Below are positions 15,708-26,256 of a stretch of DNA of 47,556 nt, piece by piece (the stretch's first letter is position 1; each line of letters opens with the position of its first letter). The position numbers were made by a program, and so were the translations under genes. This stretch comes from DATFYM01 sp035315065 (GTDB lineage Bacteria; Acidobacteriota; Terriglobia; UBA7540), in assembly GCA_035315065.1 (NCBI GenBank), contig DATFYM010000175.1, forward strand, positions 1-47,556, written 5' to 3'. The notes under the pieces were generated by a model. The model did not search any database. It had not been told where the DNA came from and worked only from the letters and a program-made list of their open reading frames with translations.

Positions 15708-16979
15708 ATGGAACTCGCCATCTCGGTTCCGTTCGATCCTCACTCCTCGAGCCACCCAGATCGTGCGGGTGACTCTGACGGTGACGACGCGGCCTTCTTT
15801 GATGCCTTCCCACGCGTACCGGCGGTGTTTGCCCTTTTCTTTGATGATGCCGGCACTCGGCCGTACTTGAGCCGCACCGCCGACCTGCATCGACGGCTGG
15901 TGCGACTGCTCGGTCGACGCGAACCCGGCGGACCGTCGGCTTCGGCGCCCACAGCGGGTGCGGCTGACACACCGTCGCCACCCGGCACGCCGCCCCGTCG
16001 CCGCTCGATCATGCTGAGCCTGCGCGGCGTCACTCGCCGCATCAGCTACCAGCGGGTGGGATCGAGCTTCGAGGCGCGCTGGTTGCTCTACCAGCTCAAC
16101 AAGCACTACTACCCGCAGGCCTACCGCCAGCGCCTGCGTTTGCGGCCACCAGCGCTGCTCAAGGTAAACTTGCGCAACCGCTTCCCGCGTTGCTACCCGA
16201 CGCGTCGCCCCTCCAAGGACGGTTCACTCTACTACGGCCCGTTTCCGTCGCGGGTGGCAGCGGAGCACTTTGCCGCCGAGTTCCTCGACCTCTTCAAGAT
16301 CCGCCGCTGCGTCGAAGACCTCAACCCTGACCCCTCACATCCCGGCTGCATCTACTCCCAGATGCAGATGTGCCTGGCGCCGTGCTTCCAGGGCTGCACC
16401 GACGGCGAGTATCAGGACGAACTCCACCGCGTGACCAGCTTCCTCGATTCCGAAGGCCAGACGCTGGTCCGCATCCTGCAAGCGGAGCGCGAGCAAGCGT
16501 CGGACCAACTCGAGTTCGAGCAAGCCGCCAAGACGCATCGCCGGATCGAGAAGGTGCACGAAGTGCTGCGGCTGAAGCCCGGCTTGGTGCGCAACCTCTC
16601 CGACCTGCACGCCCTCATCCTCCAGCGCGGCGCGGAGCCGAAAAGTGTGGCGTTCTTCCGCATCGTCGCCGGCGAATTACGCGGCCCCGTCTCGCTGCTG
16701 CTCGACGAGAAGGTCGCGTCGCCCGTGCCGCTCGACCAACAGTTGCGCGACCTGCTGGACAAGCTGGCGCCGACCACAGGCGCATACGAGACGATGGGGA
16801 CGAATGGTCCGGCGAGCCGCCCCCGCAAGGTTCCGCCCTGGGAGCATCTGGCCCTCCTTGCCCGCTGGTACTACAGCAGCTTCCGCGAAGGCGAACTGGT
16901 GATGCTCCCGCCCAGCCGGAGCATTCCCCACGCCCGCCTCATCCGACTATGCCGGAAGATCATAGGGGATAGGGAATAG
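15708..16979 (+). CDS. UvrC-like protein, degenerate GIY-YIG, no RNase H domain
   Basis: About 423 residues resembling the N-terminal half of excinuclease UvrC. Residues about 25-60 correspond to a GIY-YIG domain but are worn: PAVFALF replaces PGVYxF, and PYLSRTADLHRRL replaces YVGKAxxLRxRL. The Cys cluster CIYSQMQMCLAPCFQGC matches the UvrC cysteine segment, and EFEQAAKTHRRIEKVHEVL is a UvrB-binding UVR motif. The C-terminal endonuclease V-like RNase H fold is missing. ATG at 15708 (MELAISVPFDP) is preferred over 15672 as it clears the divergent gene. It may assist repair as a UvrB-binding accessory; catalysis is doubtful. The last residues come from a repeat array. Confidence 0.82.
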   Translation: MELAISVPFDPHSSSHPDRAGDSDGDDAAFFDAFPRVPAVFALFFDDAGTRPYLSRTADLHRRLVRLLGRREPGGPSASAPTAGAADTPSPPGTPPRRRSIMLSLRGVTRRISYQRVGSSFEARWLLYQLNKHYYPQAYRQRLRLRPPALLKVNLRNRFPRCYPTRRPSKDGSLYYGPFPSRVAAEHFAAEFLDLFKIRRCVEDLNPDPSHPGCIYSQMQMCLAPCFQGCTDGEYQDELHRVTSFLDSEGQTLVRILQAEREQASDQLEFEQAAKTHRRIEKVHEVLRLKPGLVRNLSDLHALILQRGAEPKSVAFFRIVAGELRGPVSLLLDEKVASPVPLDQQLRDLLDKLAPTTGAYETMGTNGPASRPRKVPPWEHLALLARWYYSSFREGELVMLPPSRSIPHARLIRLCRKIIGDRE

Positions 16980-17078
16980 GTTACAGGGGACAGCAGCCGT
17001 GGGTCACGTAGCCTATCGATAGGTCTTGCAGGAATCCCTTCTTCTGTTCCCTGTAACCTGTTCCCTGTTCCCTATCTT
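16962..17078. repeat. Inverted short-repeat array between two convergent genes
   Basis: The left arm has ggggatagggaataggttac; the right arm has the complementary ctgttccctgtaacctgttc and more. The first bases encode the last residues of the UvrC-like protein, and the other end touches the stop codon of the CRTAC1 gene. A small palindrome cctatcgatagg lies in the centre. Likely a bidirectional terminator in effect. Confidence 0.8.
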
Positions 17079-18908
<1,830 letters not shown>

Positions 18909-19005
18909 CCTATTCGTCAACCAACGTAACTTGACAGCGGCCCTTCGAAGGACCGCAATCAGTCATTATACTACAGAGGCATTGAAGCCCGGACCTCGAA
19001 GCCGG

Positions 19006-20430
19006 TCAGGAAGGGGACCTTGGCTCAGCGTGGATGTTAACCCTGGAGATCTGGGGAAAGGCCCTGCGGAACCGAAACTCCAGGTCTTCGGTTATCTCGT
19101 GCACCCGTGTCACGGGGAGGTCCGGATCCAAGGTGCAGTGCAAACTGACGACCACGCTCGGACCGACCTGATGCGCCTCCACAGCGTGGCAATCGAGTAC
19201 ACCTGCTACCCCTCGGGCCACCCGCTCGAGCTTCCGTTCCATCCGTCCGGCGACATTCTCAGTAGCCTCAGCGCTCTCCACTTGCTCGATGCGCGGCTCA
19301 AGGTGGATGTTGACGTCCCCCACCTCGCGGATCTCTCGCTGGATTTCGCCTTCGAGGTCGGTAGCCCAGCCATGGGCTTCGTCGAGCCTCAGGCCGGGAT
19401 CGAGTTCCAGATCGAGGCTCACGTTAACGCGCCCGTCCACCTCGTAAGCCGAGACATCGTGGACCTGGTAATTGCGCCGGTTGGCGATGGCGCGAATTCG
19501 CTCGATCAACTCGTTCGAGGCCGGCACGCGTGGTGTGGCATGGACCACGACGTCCGCGGTCGGGAAAAGTTCGAGCACTTTGGCCTCGACCGAGTCCGCA
19601 ACCGCCTGGGCGTGTTCCAGCGGGACGTTGCTCTGGAGGGTCAAGCGCAAGTCAACGAACAAGCGACCGCCGCTCTGCCGAACACGGATGCGATCCTGGT
19701 GCAGCACCCCCGGAACCTGCGAGACCGCCAACGTGATCCGATCGGAGACGCCTTTCGGCGCTGCATCGACCAGGGCATCAACAGTCCTCTTGCCCAGCCG
19801 CAGGCTAATGCCGATAGAAATCCCCGCCACGAACAGGGCGGCAATCGGATCTGCGGCCCCCAGGGCCGAAAGCTTCCATCGCTCCGCCGCCTGGACCATC
19901 ACCAGCCCCAGGACTACCACGCCCGAACCATACACATCCGTGGAGAAATGGAGGGCATCCGCTTCCAAAGCCTGACTGTTGTATTTCCGGGCGACGCGCG
20001 AAAGGGCGCGCGCGCGCAGCGTGTCCACCACCATCGACGCCAACATTACGCCATAGGCCCAGAGCGAGACCTTCACGTCCGCATGACGCACGTAAAGCCG
20101 GCGCAAGGCCTCGCCCACGATGAGAGCGCAGGTGACCAGGAGCAGGGCAGTCTCGAGGAGCGCCGAAAGGTTCTCGACTTTGCCGTGACCGAAGGGATGG
20201 CTCTCATCCGCGGGGAGATCGGCCACCCGCACTGAAAAGTAGGTCGCCAAAGCCGCCGTCAGGTCGAGTGCCGAGTGCGCCGCCTCCGAGAGGATTCCCA
20301 GGCTGCCCGTCAGTACGCCCACTGCGACTTTGAGGGCGGTAAGCACGCCCGCCACCACCACCGAGGTCCTAGCCACAGACTGTTTCTCGCGCGTCAGCGA
20401 CTGCGTCACGGAAGTAGGCTCGGCGGGCAT
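19006..20430 (-). CDS. Cation diffusion facilitator with three C-terminal domains
   Basis: A 474-residue CDF metal efflux protein. Six membrane segments cover about residues 20-205. The metal site has the His-x3-Asp pair twice: EAAHSALD in segment 2 and ALHFSTD in segment 5, a pattern linked to zinc. Ordinary members (about 300 residues) have one cytoplasmic ferredoxin-like dimerisation domain. Here three follow in tandem (about 210-292, 300-383 and 392-472), each ending in DVVVHATPR, DVNIHLEPR or RVNIHAEPR. The inner-membrane protein should exchange zinc or another divalent ion for protons. ATG at 20430 lacks a good ribosome binding site. A small TPR gene lies upstream on the same strand. 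Confidence 0.9.
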   Translation of the reverse strand: MPAEPTSVTQSLTREKQSVARTSVVVAGVLTALKVAVGVLTGSLGILSEAAHSALDLTAALATYFSVRVADLPADESHPFGHGKVENLSALLETALLLVTCALIVGEALRRLYVRHADVKVSLWAYGVMLASMVVDTLRARALSRVARKYNSQALEADALHFSTDVYGSGVVVLGLVMVQAAERWKLSALGAADPIAALFVAGISIGISLRLGKRTVDALVDAAPKGVSDRITLAVSQVPGVLHQDRIRVRQSGGRLFVDLRLTLQSNVPLEHAQAVADSVEAKVLELFPTADVVVHATPRVPASNELIERIRAIANRRNYQVHDVSAYEVDGRVNVSLDLELDPGLRLDEAHGWATDLEGEIQREIREVGDVNIHLEPRIEQVESAEATENVAGRMERKLERVARGVAGVLDCHAVEAHQVGPSVVVSLHCTLDPDLPVTRVHEITEDLEFRFRRAFPQISRVNIHAEPRSPS

Positions 20431-20567
20431 CTTGTTGAGTGAGGAGTCGGGATCCAGCAGTCAGGCGTCAGAATCTGTCGCTCAACGGCGCCCAGAATCA
20501 TAGACACATCAAAAGAAACGAACTTCCTCCGCTTCAATGGCGCAGTAAAACTCAAGCACTCGATCAC

Positions 20568-20894
20568 TCAATGACCCTGGCTCCGGAGTTCTTCCAGGGC
20601 TGCTTCCAGTTCGCTTCGGGCGTGGAGATTACCCTGCTTCCCGGTGACCTCAATCCCCTTGGCCAGGACCTGCCGCGCCTCTTCTTGGCGCCCCGACCGC
20701 ACGAGGAGCTTGCCGGCCTGGTAGTAGGCGGCCGCGTACTCAGGATGGTGTGTCAGGAGATGTTCGAAGTGCGTCCACGCCTCCTCGCTGCGGCCGGCAT
20801 TGGCGAACTCCATGGCCAAAGCGTACCGCACGAAAGTGCTGTTCGGGTCCGAGCGCAGGCTTCCCTCGAGAAACTCGATTCGGGTCTGTTCCAT
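20568..20894 (-). CDS. Small tetratricopeptide-repeat protein
   Basis: A 108-residue soluble protein made of TPR helices: residues about 5-35 (FVRYALAMEFANAGRSEEA), 36-70 (AAAYYQAGKLLVRSGRQEEA) and a final helix pair. No signal peptide. Such proteins are protein-interaction scaffolds; the partner is unknown. It sits 137 bp upstream of the CDF transporter gene on the same strand and may share its transcript. Start ATG at 20894 has only a weak ggcgg upstream. Confidence 0.8.
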   Translation of the reverse strand: MEQTRIEFLEGSLRSDPNSTFVRYALAMEFANAGRSEEAWTHFEHLLTHHPEYAAAYYQAGKLLVRSGRQEEARQVLAKGIEVTGKQGNLHARSELEAALEELRSQGH

Positions 20895-21195
20895 AAGCGT
20901 CCGCCGCGGGGATGATGTCCCATTGCACTAGCCTATCAACTAGCCTTGGCGGGATCAACCCTCCGGCCCCCTCTTCCACCATCTCGCAGCCTATGTGGCT
21001 TCGAATCAGGTTGCAATCAGGCCGCAAGTGAAATAGTATAGGCGACCGGTCGAAAGAAGGCAAACTCGTGGGACCCTGAGGGGATTGGGGACTGAGGGCT
21101 GGCAGAGGGACTCGCCGCTGATCCTCAGTCCTGACGCCTGGGTGCCTGCTTCCTTGGCCTTTTTTTCCATCGGCAATGTCCATCAGGCTCTCACG
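20895..21195. other. Divergent intergenic region
   Basis: Three hundred bases between divergent genes. No tRNA, repeat array or gene is recognised. Promoters for both neighbours should be here, but I see no near-consensus pair. A longer upstream frame for the thioesterase (from 21085) lacks support. Confidence 0.4.
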
Positions 21196-21702
21196 ATGAC
21201 TAAAGTAAAGGGAAGGACGGCCGCCGAATCGAAGACCGAAATGCTGGAGGTGGTGCTGCCGAACGATGCCAACCCGCTGGGAAATATTCTGGGCGGTACG
21301 GTCATGCACCTGATCGATATCGCAGGCGCTATCGCCGCTCATCGGCACTCTCGTAGCCTGGTGGTGACGGCGGCGGTCGATAGCCTCGACTTCGTGCACC
21401 CCATCCGCGTCGGCGAGATAATCAAGCTGCGCTCCCAGGTCACCCGTGCCTTTCACACCTCGATGGAGGTGGAGGTGAGGGTCTATCGGGAAGACTACAT
21501 CACCGGCGACCGGCGTCAGACCAGTTCGGCTTTTGTCACCTACGTGGCCATCGATTCGCAGGGACAACCCAAGCCAGTTCCGCCGCTGATTCCGCAGACG
21601 GCCGACGAAAGGCGGTTCTACCGCGAAGCCCAGCGGCGCCGGCGGCGAAGGCTGGCCGAGGCCGCCCAAATGCACCGCCGTTATTTCGAGAAACAGGGGT
21701 AG
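21196..21702 (+). CDS. Acyl-CoA thioesterase, hotdog fold
   Basis: About 168 residues of the acyl-CoA hydrolase family with YciA and cytosolic ACOT members. The core has NDANPLGNILGGTVMHLIDI followed by the helix AGAIAAHRHS, the usual hotdog helix with its catalytic Asp, and DSLDFVHPIRVGEIIKLRS. It hydrolyses acyl-CoA to free acid and CoA in the cytoplasm; chain preference is not visible. The ATG at 21196 (MTKVKG) fits the family start; the in-frame extension to 21085 has no homology. The last 30 residues are Arg-rich. An inverted array follows its stop. Confidence 0.9.
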   Translation: MTKVKGRTAAESKTEMLEVVLPNDANPLGNILGGTVMHLIDIAGAIAAHRHSRSLVVTAAVDSLDFVHPIRVGEIIKLRSQVTRAFHTSMEVEVRVYREDYITGDRRQTSSAFVTYVAIDSQGQPKPVPPLIPQTADERRFYREAQRRRRRRLAEAAQMHRRYFEKQG

Positions 21703-21707
21703 AATCG

Positions 21708-21835
21708 AAAGTAGAAAATCGAGACTCGAAACTGGAAACTGGAAACTCGAAATTTGAAACTTCATCGCATTTGTTATCCGGTCAGTTTCCAGTTTCAATT
21801 CTCGAGTTTCTAGTTTCCATTTTCGAGTTTCGGTT
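21708..21835. repeat. Inverted heptamer array between thioesterase and ridA
   Basis: Left arm: units such as actggaa, actggaa, actcgaa. Right arm: gtttccagtttcaattctcg and further gagtttc-like units, approximately complementary. The unit length is about seven bases. It ends 15 bp before the RidA ribosome binding site, so a long hairpin would separate the two genes. Confidence 0.8.
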
Positions 21836-21855
21836 CGCACTAAGGAGGCGTCACC

Positions 21856-22278
21856 ATGAAGGTCAAGCGCAGCAAAGTATTTTCCGGAACCCCCTGGGAA
21901 CCCATGGCGGGATACGCCCGCGCCGTGCAGGCCGGCGACGCCGTCTACGTTTCCGGGACTACCGGGACCGACCCTTCCGGCAAGGTATTGTCTCCGGGCG
22001 ACGCCCGCGCGCAAACCGTCCAGGCGATTCGCAACATCGAGAATGCCCTCAAGCGGCTCGGACTCGGCCTCGAGAACGTGGTGCGCACCCGCATATTCCT
22101 CACCCAGATGGAACGCTGGGAAGAGGTCGCCAAGGCTCACGGCGAGATCTTCGGTGAGAAGCGTCAAGCTGACGGCACCATCCACTCGGGAATCCAACCG
22201 GCCACCAGCCTGATTGGGGTCACGCGCCTGGTCGATCCCGAAATGCTGGTGGAAATCGAGGCGGACGCCATCGCCTAG
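21856..22278 (+). CDS. RidA/YjgF/UK114-family protein
   Basis: A 140-residue protein slightly longer than classic RidA (about 128). It has the family strand AGDAVYVSGTTGTDPSGKV, the helix QAIRNIENALKRLGLGLENVVRTRIFLT, and a C-terminal RLVDPEMLVEIEADAIA. The conserved Arg of the active site lies in VVRTRIFL. RidA proteins hydrolyse reactive enamine/imine intermediates made by pyridoxal-phosphate enzymes; trimeric and cytoplasmic. Start ATG at 21856 has a strong aaggagg at eight to nine bases. The next gene encodes a PLP-type aminotransferase, which fits functionally, though an array separates them. Confidence 0.92.
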   Translation: MKVKRSKVFSGTPWEPMAGYARAVQAGDAVYVSGTTGTDPSGKVLSPGDARAQTVQAIRNIENALKRLGLGLENVVRTRIFLTQMERWEEVAKAHGEIFGEKRQADGTIHSGIQPATSLIGVTRLVDPEMLVEIEADAIA

Positions 22279-22280
22279 GA

Positions 22281-22400
22281 CCGTAGGCAGAAGGCAGTAG
22301 GCAGTAGGCAGAAAGCAGCCGGCAGTCCAAGCCGCCTCAAGCCTTCCGTCGGCGGTTGACTGCTTTCTGCCTACTGCCTTCTGCCTTCTGCTTTCTGGAG
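22281..22400. repeat. Inverted heptamer array between ridA and aminotransferase
   Basis: Left arm: aggcagaaggcagtaggcag type units. Right arm: ctgcctactgccttctgcct and similar. The arms surround about 45 bp of non-repeated sequence. The units are the same as those at 3749-3797, linking the two loci. The array ends just before the ribosome binding site (ctggagg) of the aminotransferase. Confidence 0.85.
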
Positions 22401-22408
22401 GCTGACTC

Positions 22409-23743
22409 ATGTTGAAACGTCGCGGTTTTCTTTCCACGCTATCTGCCTCATCCCTCGGTGCTGCTGTTCTTGGGCGGCTCCCACTTCTGGACTCGCCCAG
22501 CGTGGGACGTCCCGCAGTCGCCGCCCCCGAGCCACCTCGCGCTTACGAGCCCCTACCCTGGCCGGACGATTCCGATCCCGCCTTCTGGGACCGCATTCGC
22601 GACCAGTTCTACATCACGCCCGGCGAGGCGTACTTCAACACCGGGACGCTAGGCGCGACGCCGCGTCCGGTGCTGGAGCGCGTCATCGAGGAAATGCGCG
22701 TGCTCCAGGAGACCATCACCCGCTGGGACTACACCGAGCAGACGCCGAACTGGATCAGCGGCTACTCGCCGGAAACGCCTTTGCGCGAGAAGGTCGGGAA
22801 GCTGGTCAACGCCTCTGCCGATGAGATTGCCCTCACCCAGAACGCCACTTTCGGCATGAACTTCGTGGCCCACGGTATCGACCTGAAGGCCGGCGACGAA
22901 ATCATCACCACCGACCAGGAGCACCCGGGCGGCGTCTGCGGCTGGCAAGAGCGGGCCAAGCGCGATGGCGCGGTGTGGAAGCAGGTGAAGATTCCCATCC
23001 CCGCCAACGACCCCGACCAGTTGGTGGACCTCTTCCGACAGGCGATCACCCCGCGCACTCGCGTCCTCGCCTTTCCGCATATCATTTCCAGCACCATGGT
23101 GGTGATGCCCGCAAAGCGCCTTTCCGCGCTGGCCCACGAGCACGGCTGCCTCGCCATTGTGGATGGCGCCCAGGCGGTGGGGCAGGTCGAGGTCAATCTC
23201 CACGACATGGGTTGCGACGCCTACTTCTCCAGTCCCCACAAGTGGCTGCTGGCGCCCGCCGGCAACGGCATTTTTTACATCCCTCGCGAGAAGCAGGACC
23301 TCTTCTGGACTACGCTGTGCAGTTCCGAGTGGGACGATCATAAGCAAGGCATGTATCGCTTCATGCAGTACGGCACCGGCAACCCGGCGCTCCAAGCCGG
23401 CCTCGATGCCGCGCTCGACTTCCACTTCCGTATCGGACCGGAACGCGTCCGCCAGCGGATGCGCTCGCTGGCCGATCGCCTGCGCTCCGGCTTGCAACAG
23501 ATCCCCGGCGCCAAGATCAGCTCCCCGGTCCATCCCGAACTGTGCGGGGCCGTGGTCGTCTGGCGGATCGAGGGCGTGCCGGCCATGAAGCTCGAAAACG
23601 AGCTGTGGACGCGCAAATGGCTGCGCCCGCGCGCCGTGGGCGATAACCTGGGAGTCCGACAGTCGTGCCACATTTACAACAACGAGGCCCAAATCGACAC
23701 GACGCTCGAAATCGCGCGCGATATCGCCGCCAAACGCGCCTAA
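22409..23743 (+). CDS. Exported aminotransferase class V-fold protein
   Basis: A 444-residue PLP-dependent enzyme of the class V (NifS/isopenicillin N epimerase-like) group. It opens with MLKRRGFLSTLSASSLGAAV, a twin-arginine-like signal, so it is probably exported. The fold includes YFNTGTLGATPRPV, NATFGMNFVAHGIDLKAGDEI, the cofactor-binding IVDGAQAVGQ with the Asp, and SSPHKWLLAP with the lysine that forms the Schiff base. The C-terminal small domain ends near residue 440. Reaction unknown; class V members act as desulfurases, epimerases or transaminases. A ribosome binding site tggagg precedes the ATG. RidA upstream could quench its intermediates, but the exported location argues against it. 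Confidence 0.9.
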   Translation: MLKRRGFLSTLSASSLGAAVLGRLPLLDSPSVGRPAVAAPEPPRAYEPLPWPDDSDPAFWDRIRDQFYITPGEAYFNTGTLGATPRPVLERVIEEMRVLQETITRWDYTEQTPNWISGYSPETPLREKVGKLVNASADEIALTQNATFGMNFVAHGIDLKAGDEIITTDQEHPGGVCGWQERAKRDGAVWKQVKIPIPANDPDQLVDLFRQAITPRTRVLAFPHIISSTMVVMPAKRLSALAHEHGCLAIVDGAQAVGQVEVNLHDMGCDAYFSSPHKWLLAPAGNGIFYIPREKQDLFWTTLCSSEWDDHKQGMYRFMQYGTGNPALQAGLDAALDFHFRIGPERVRQRMRSLADRLRSGLQQIPGAKISSPVHPELCGAVVVWRIEGVPAMKLENELWTRKWLRPRAVGDNLGVRQSCHIYNNEAQIDTTLEIARDIAAKRA

Positions 23744-23773
23744 AAGCCCGTCCGGAAAGCTCCCAGAGGCGCG

Positions 23774-23933
23774 AAGAATTGCCGATTGCAGATTGGTCCT
23801 GAACGAAGTGAAGGATGACGATTGGAAAAAAGGAGTCAGGAGACAGGAGTCAGGAGACAGAATGAAAAGCGTCTTATGCTGACTTCTGACTCCTGTCTCC
23901 TTTCTTCCAATCGGCAATCGGCAATTCCCCGGC
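23774..23933. repeat. Inverted array replacing the end of the NTF2-like gene
   Basis: The outer arms are gaattgccgattgcagattg and its complement ccaatcggcaatcggcaatt; the inner arms are ggagtcaggagacaggag and actcctgtctcc. It shares the gattgg outer motif with the array at 8902-9045. The NTF2-like gene reads into it for about 32 codons and stops inside at 23836. Confidence 0.85.
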
Positions 23934-24582
23934 TCAGGTACTCCTTCGGAATCGGGCTCTGGGGCGTTTCTCCCTGCCAAAAAATCGTGACAATCCACCA
24001 TCGCTTGCCGTCGTTCATCAACTGAAAGCTGTTGATGCCGCGCTCGAAGGGCTTGGCATCATCGGCGTTGTGGCGCGACTCATAGGTGCTGAAGACTTGC
24101 GCGATCTGCCCAAACTCCTCCGTGCGCCGCGCGATCTCCCCCTCGAAAAATCCGTTCTTGGCGAAAAAAGCGTCACCGTGCGTGATGTAGTCTTCAGGCG
24201 TGAGCACGCGCGTGGTGAATCCCCCCTCTTTGGCGGGAATGGTGGGAATCAGTCGCGCCCCCGGAATAAAGAGGGAGCGGAAGCGGTTCCAGTCGCGCTG
24301 CTTTCCCGCCGGGCCGGAGATGGTGTCATAGGCGGCGTGCAGGATGGCGTCGATGGAAGCGCCATCGGCAGGATTGGCTTCCGGGGCAGCGGAACTCGCT
24401 GCCTTCGGCGAAGCGGCCGAAGCAGCTTTGCCCGACGCCGACGCCATCGCCATCGCTGTGGCCGCCGACGCAACCGGGCCCGTGGTCGCGGGAGCGGCGA
24501 AACCTCCTGTTGCCGCGGTCGTGCACCACATACCGGTCGCTACTGCCGACCGAGCCAGAGCCAGATGAGTCGAGAAGCTCAT
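23836..24582 (-). CDS. SnoaL/NTF2-like exported protein
   Basis: A 248-residue protein. Residues 1-30 look like a signal peptide, followed by an Ala/Ser/Pro-rich linker to about 75. Residues about 78-210 form an NTF2/SnoaL-like cone fold (IDAILHAAYDTISGPAGKQRDW, YITHGDAFF, FSTYESR, INSFQLMNDGKRWWIVTIFW). The family includes isomerases, hydrolases and binding proteins; no catalytic residues can be assigned. Start ATG at 24582 has gaggaag seven to eight bases upstream. From about residue 217 (RGIADCRLEE onward) the sequence is read from an inverted repeat array, so the normal end near PIPKEYL has been extended by insertion of the array. Confidence 0.78.
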   Translation of the reverse strand: MSFSTHLALARSAVATGMWCTTAATGGFAAPATTGPVASAATAMAMASASGKAASAASPKAASSAAPEANPADGASIDAILHAAYDTISGPAGKQRDWNRFRSLFIPGARLIPTIPAKEGGFTTRVLTPEDYITHGDAFFAKNGFFEGEIARRTEEFGQIAQVFSTYESRHNADDAKPFERGINSFQLMNDGKRWWIVTIFWQGETPQSPIPKEYLSRGIADCRLEERRQESEVSIRRFSFCLLTPVS

Positions 24583-24599
24583 AGTTGATTCTTCCTCAG

Positions 24600-25490
24600 A
24601 AAGTCAGGCCGTTCCGCCGGCACGATTCAATTAACGGTTGGCGCGGCAGTGCCGCGGCCTGCCGGTTAAGCTTGACACGATCCGCCAAACTTGACACGTT
24701 TTAATAAAATCGGTCGCGAAAACCCCCCTCTATCTACCCCTTATCTGCCTGTTCGAACCCGTTCGCTGCACGTTTTTGGTAAAATTGGTAAAATTTTGGT
24801 ACGATTTTGTAGCCCAAAAAACGTCCGAAAACGGACAGCCGTTTAGATAACCCATTCGTTTGCAATACAGGCTATTCCCTAAAGTCCGATTTCCACAGGG
24901 GGAAAATGGTAATTAGATTCCCCGTTAGTTTTTCTCAGTTTAACCATATTGGTAACCAACCGCGACCCGCTGGTTAAGTCTCGTGACCGCCTGCGTGCAA
25001 GGGTTGGAGCGCTCTTGCGAGATACTTTTGGCCTGCCGGCGAATTTGGGTTCCGCGATCATTGGGATGGCTCTCAAGCCGCCCCACCTGACGCGTTCTCA
25101 CAAAATCGGTGGCGAAAAACGTCGATTTATGCCATATCCCGCCGAGTTTTGGCAGAATATGCTCGGAATTTGGTACGATTTTGCATAAAAAGAGCGCTCT
25201 CAAAACCGGCTCGTTCTTAGATAAGCCCATAAGGCTCGGCCGAAGCACTGTTAGCAAGTCGTTTAGATTGAGCAAGCACTCTCCCCTTCTCCATCGCCAT
25301 TTGGCTAACAACCCTTGTTGAATCAATAGATCGGCGTCGCCGCGTTTCCGTCGCCCCGGCAAAACCCGAAAAGTCTTCCCCAACGCTGGCTGAAGACGTG
25401 GTCAGTAAGTCCTTTCAATTCAGCGTGTCGTGAACTCCTTGGGGCGAGCCACTTGGCTAGTAACCATCGTAGAATCAACGGATTGTCCTC
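24600..25490 (-). repeat. Repeat-rich AT-poor/AT-rich mosaic with 150-bp units and companion elements
   Basis: Gene-free. Two copies of the companion element lie at 24702-24815 and 25103-25192 (ends aaaatcggt-gcgaaaa and ttggtacgattttg). On the minus strand two 150-bp-family units follow, with aatctaaac at 25269 and aattgaaag at 25420 (spacing 151). cttgacacg occurs twice near 24670-24695. The whole is the inverted counterpart of 290-945. A reading frame on the minus strand (25383-24940) repeats the peptide LLNLNDLLTVL of the other locus, but I do not call a gene. Confidence 0.65.
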
Positions 25491-25499
25491 GCGGATTTA

Positions 25500-25985
25500 C
25501 GGTCACGCCCCGCGAACTCCGAAACCTGAATCTCGAAACCCGTTGCTCCCGATCGTTCATCTCTCACGCGCAATCCCTGCTTTTCTCGCTCCCATCGTGC
25601 CCTTCTCGGCTCGGCTCCGCTCCGCTTTTCACCGGACCGTCCCAACGCGTAGTGTTCCTTCTCCGAGCCCCGAGGCCCTGACTCCGACTCTTGCCTGGGA
25701 GTCCCGAGTCACGACCCTCGAATCCCGACCCGCCGAATCCAGCCCGGAGCCCCGCCTTTTCTTCCCGCGAACCCCGAACCCCGAGTCCCGGCTACCCGGT
25801 CCAATGCGAGCATAAGAGAATTATACAGTACCAAAAGATGGCTGTCAAGAGGAATATTTATAGGATCGGCATCAGATGCCCATGCCAGCACCGCGATCCG
25901 TGCGGGGCTCTCGGAGTGAGCGATGACTTTTCGCCGGGGTTTTGGAGTTCGGGGTTCGCAGAAGAAGAACCGCGGACCTGCGGAC
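25500..25985. repeat. Heptamer-like arrays flanking a small inverted pair
   Basis: From 25500 to 25800 the top strand is rich in cgaaccc-, gaatccc- and gagtccc-type units. The block cttcccgcgaaccccgaacc (about 25763-25785) recurs inverted at 25935-25970 as gttcggggttcgcagaagaa. Between them is a 100-bp AT-richer stretch with no gene. It ends at the transposase remnant. Confidence 0.6.
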
Positions 25986-26064
25986 CATGTCCGGCTACGC
26001 TTGCTCCGGCGGAGGCTCCGTCTGGATGAAGCAGCTTCAGGCATCTGGCGCTGGCCATGGCATG

Positions 26065-26220
26065 AAAATGGACCAGGAGGTCGGTTTTGCTTTGACCACG
26101 CGGATTTTCTTGCCCGACCACTGGCACGCCACCATCTACCCGCCCTTTCCGGTGACCATTTCGCGGGTGAGGACAAGCATCAAGGTGAGCCCGAACCCGA
26201 CGACGACACGGGAATTGCTG
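26065..26220 (+). pseudogene. Remnant of a REP-associated tyrosine transposase (Y1/HUH)
   Basis: The frame through 26101 reads GFALTTRIFLPDHWHATIYP followed by PVTISRVRTSIKV. The His-Trp-His at 26119-26127 is the HUH metal motif of IS200-like/REP-associated transposases, and the phrase PDHWHA followed by TISRVxxxIK is typical of that family. The N-terminal part and the catalytic tyrosine region after IKV are missing, so it is a fragment of about 50 codons. Its position beside an inverted array is notable, as such transposases act on palindromic repeats. Confidence 0.7.
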
Positions 26221-26256
26221 CGTCGGGACTGCGTTTCTGATAGAATTTCCTTGACC

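Noticed and set aside
20740..22437. 565-codon minus-strand frame
   Set aside because: Crosses three well-supported genes and two repeat arrays; a shadow.
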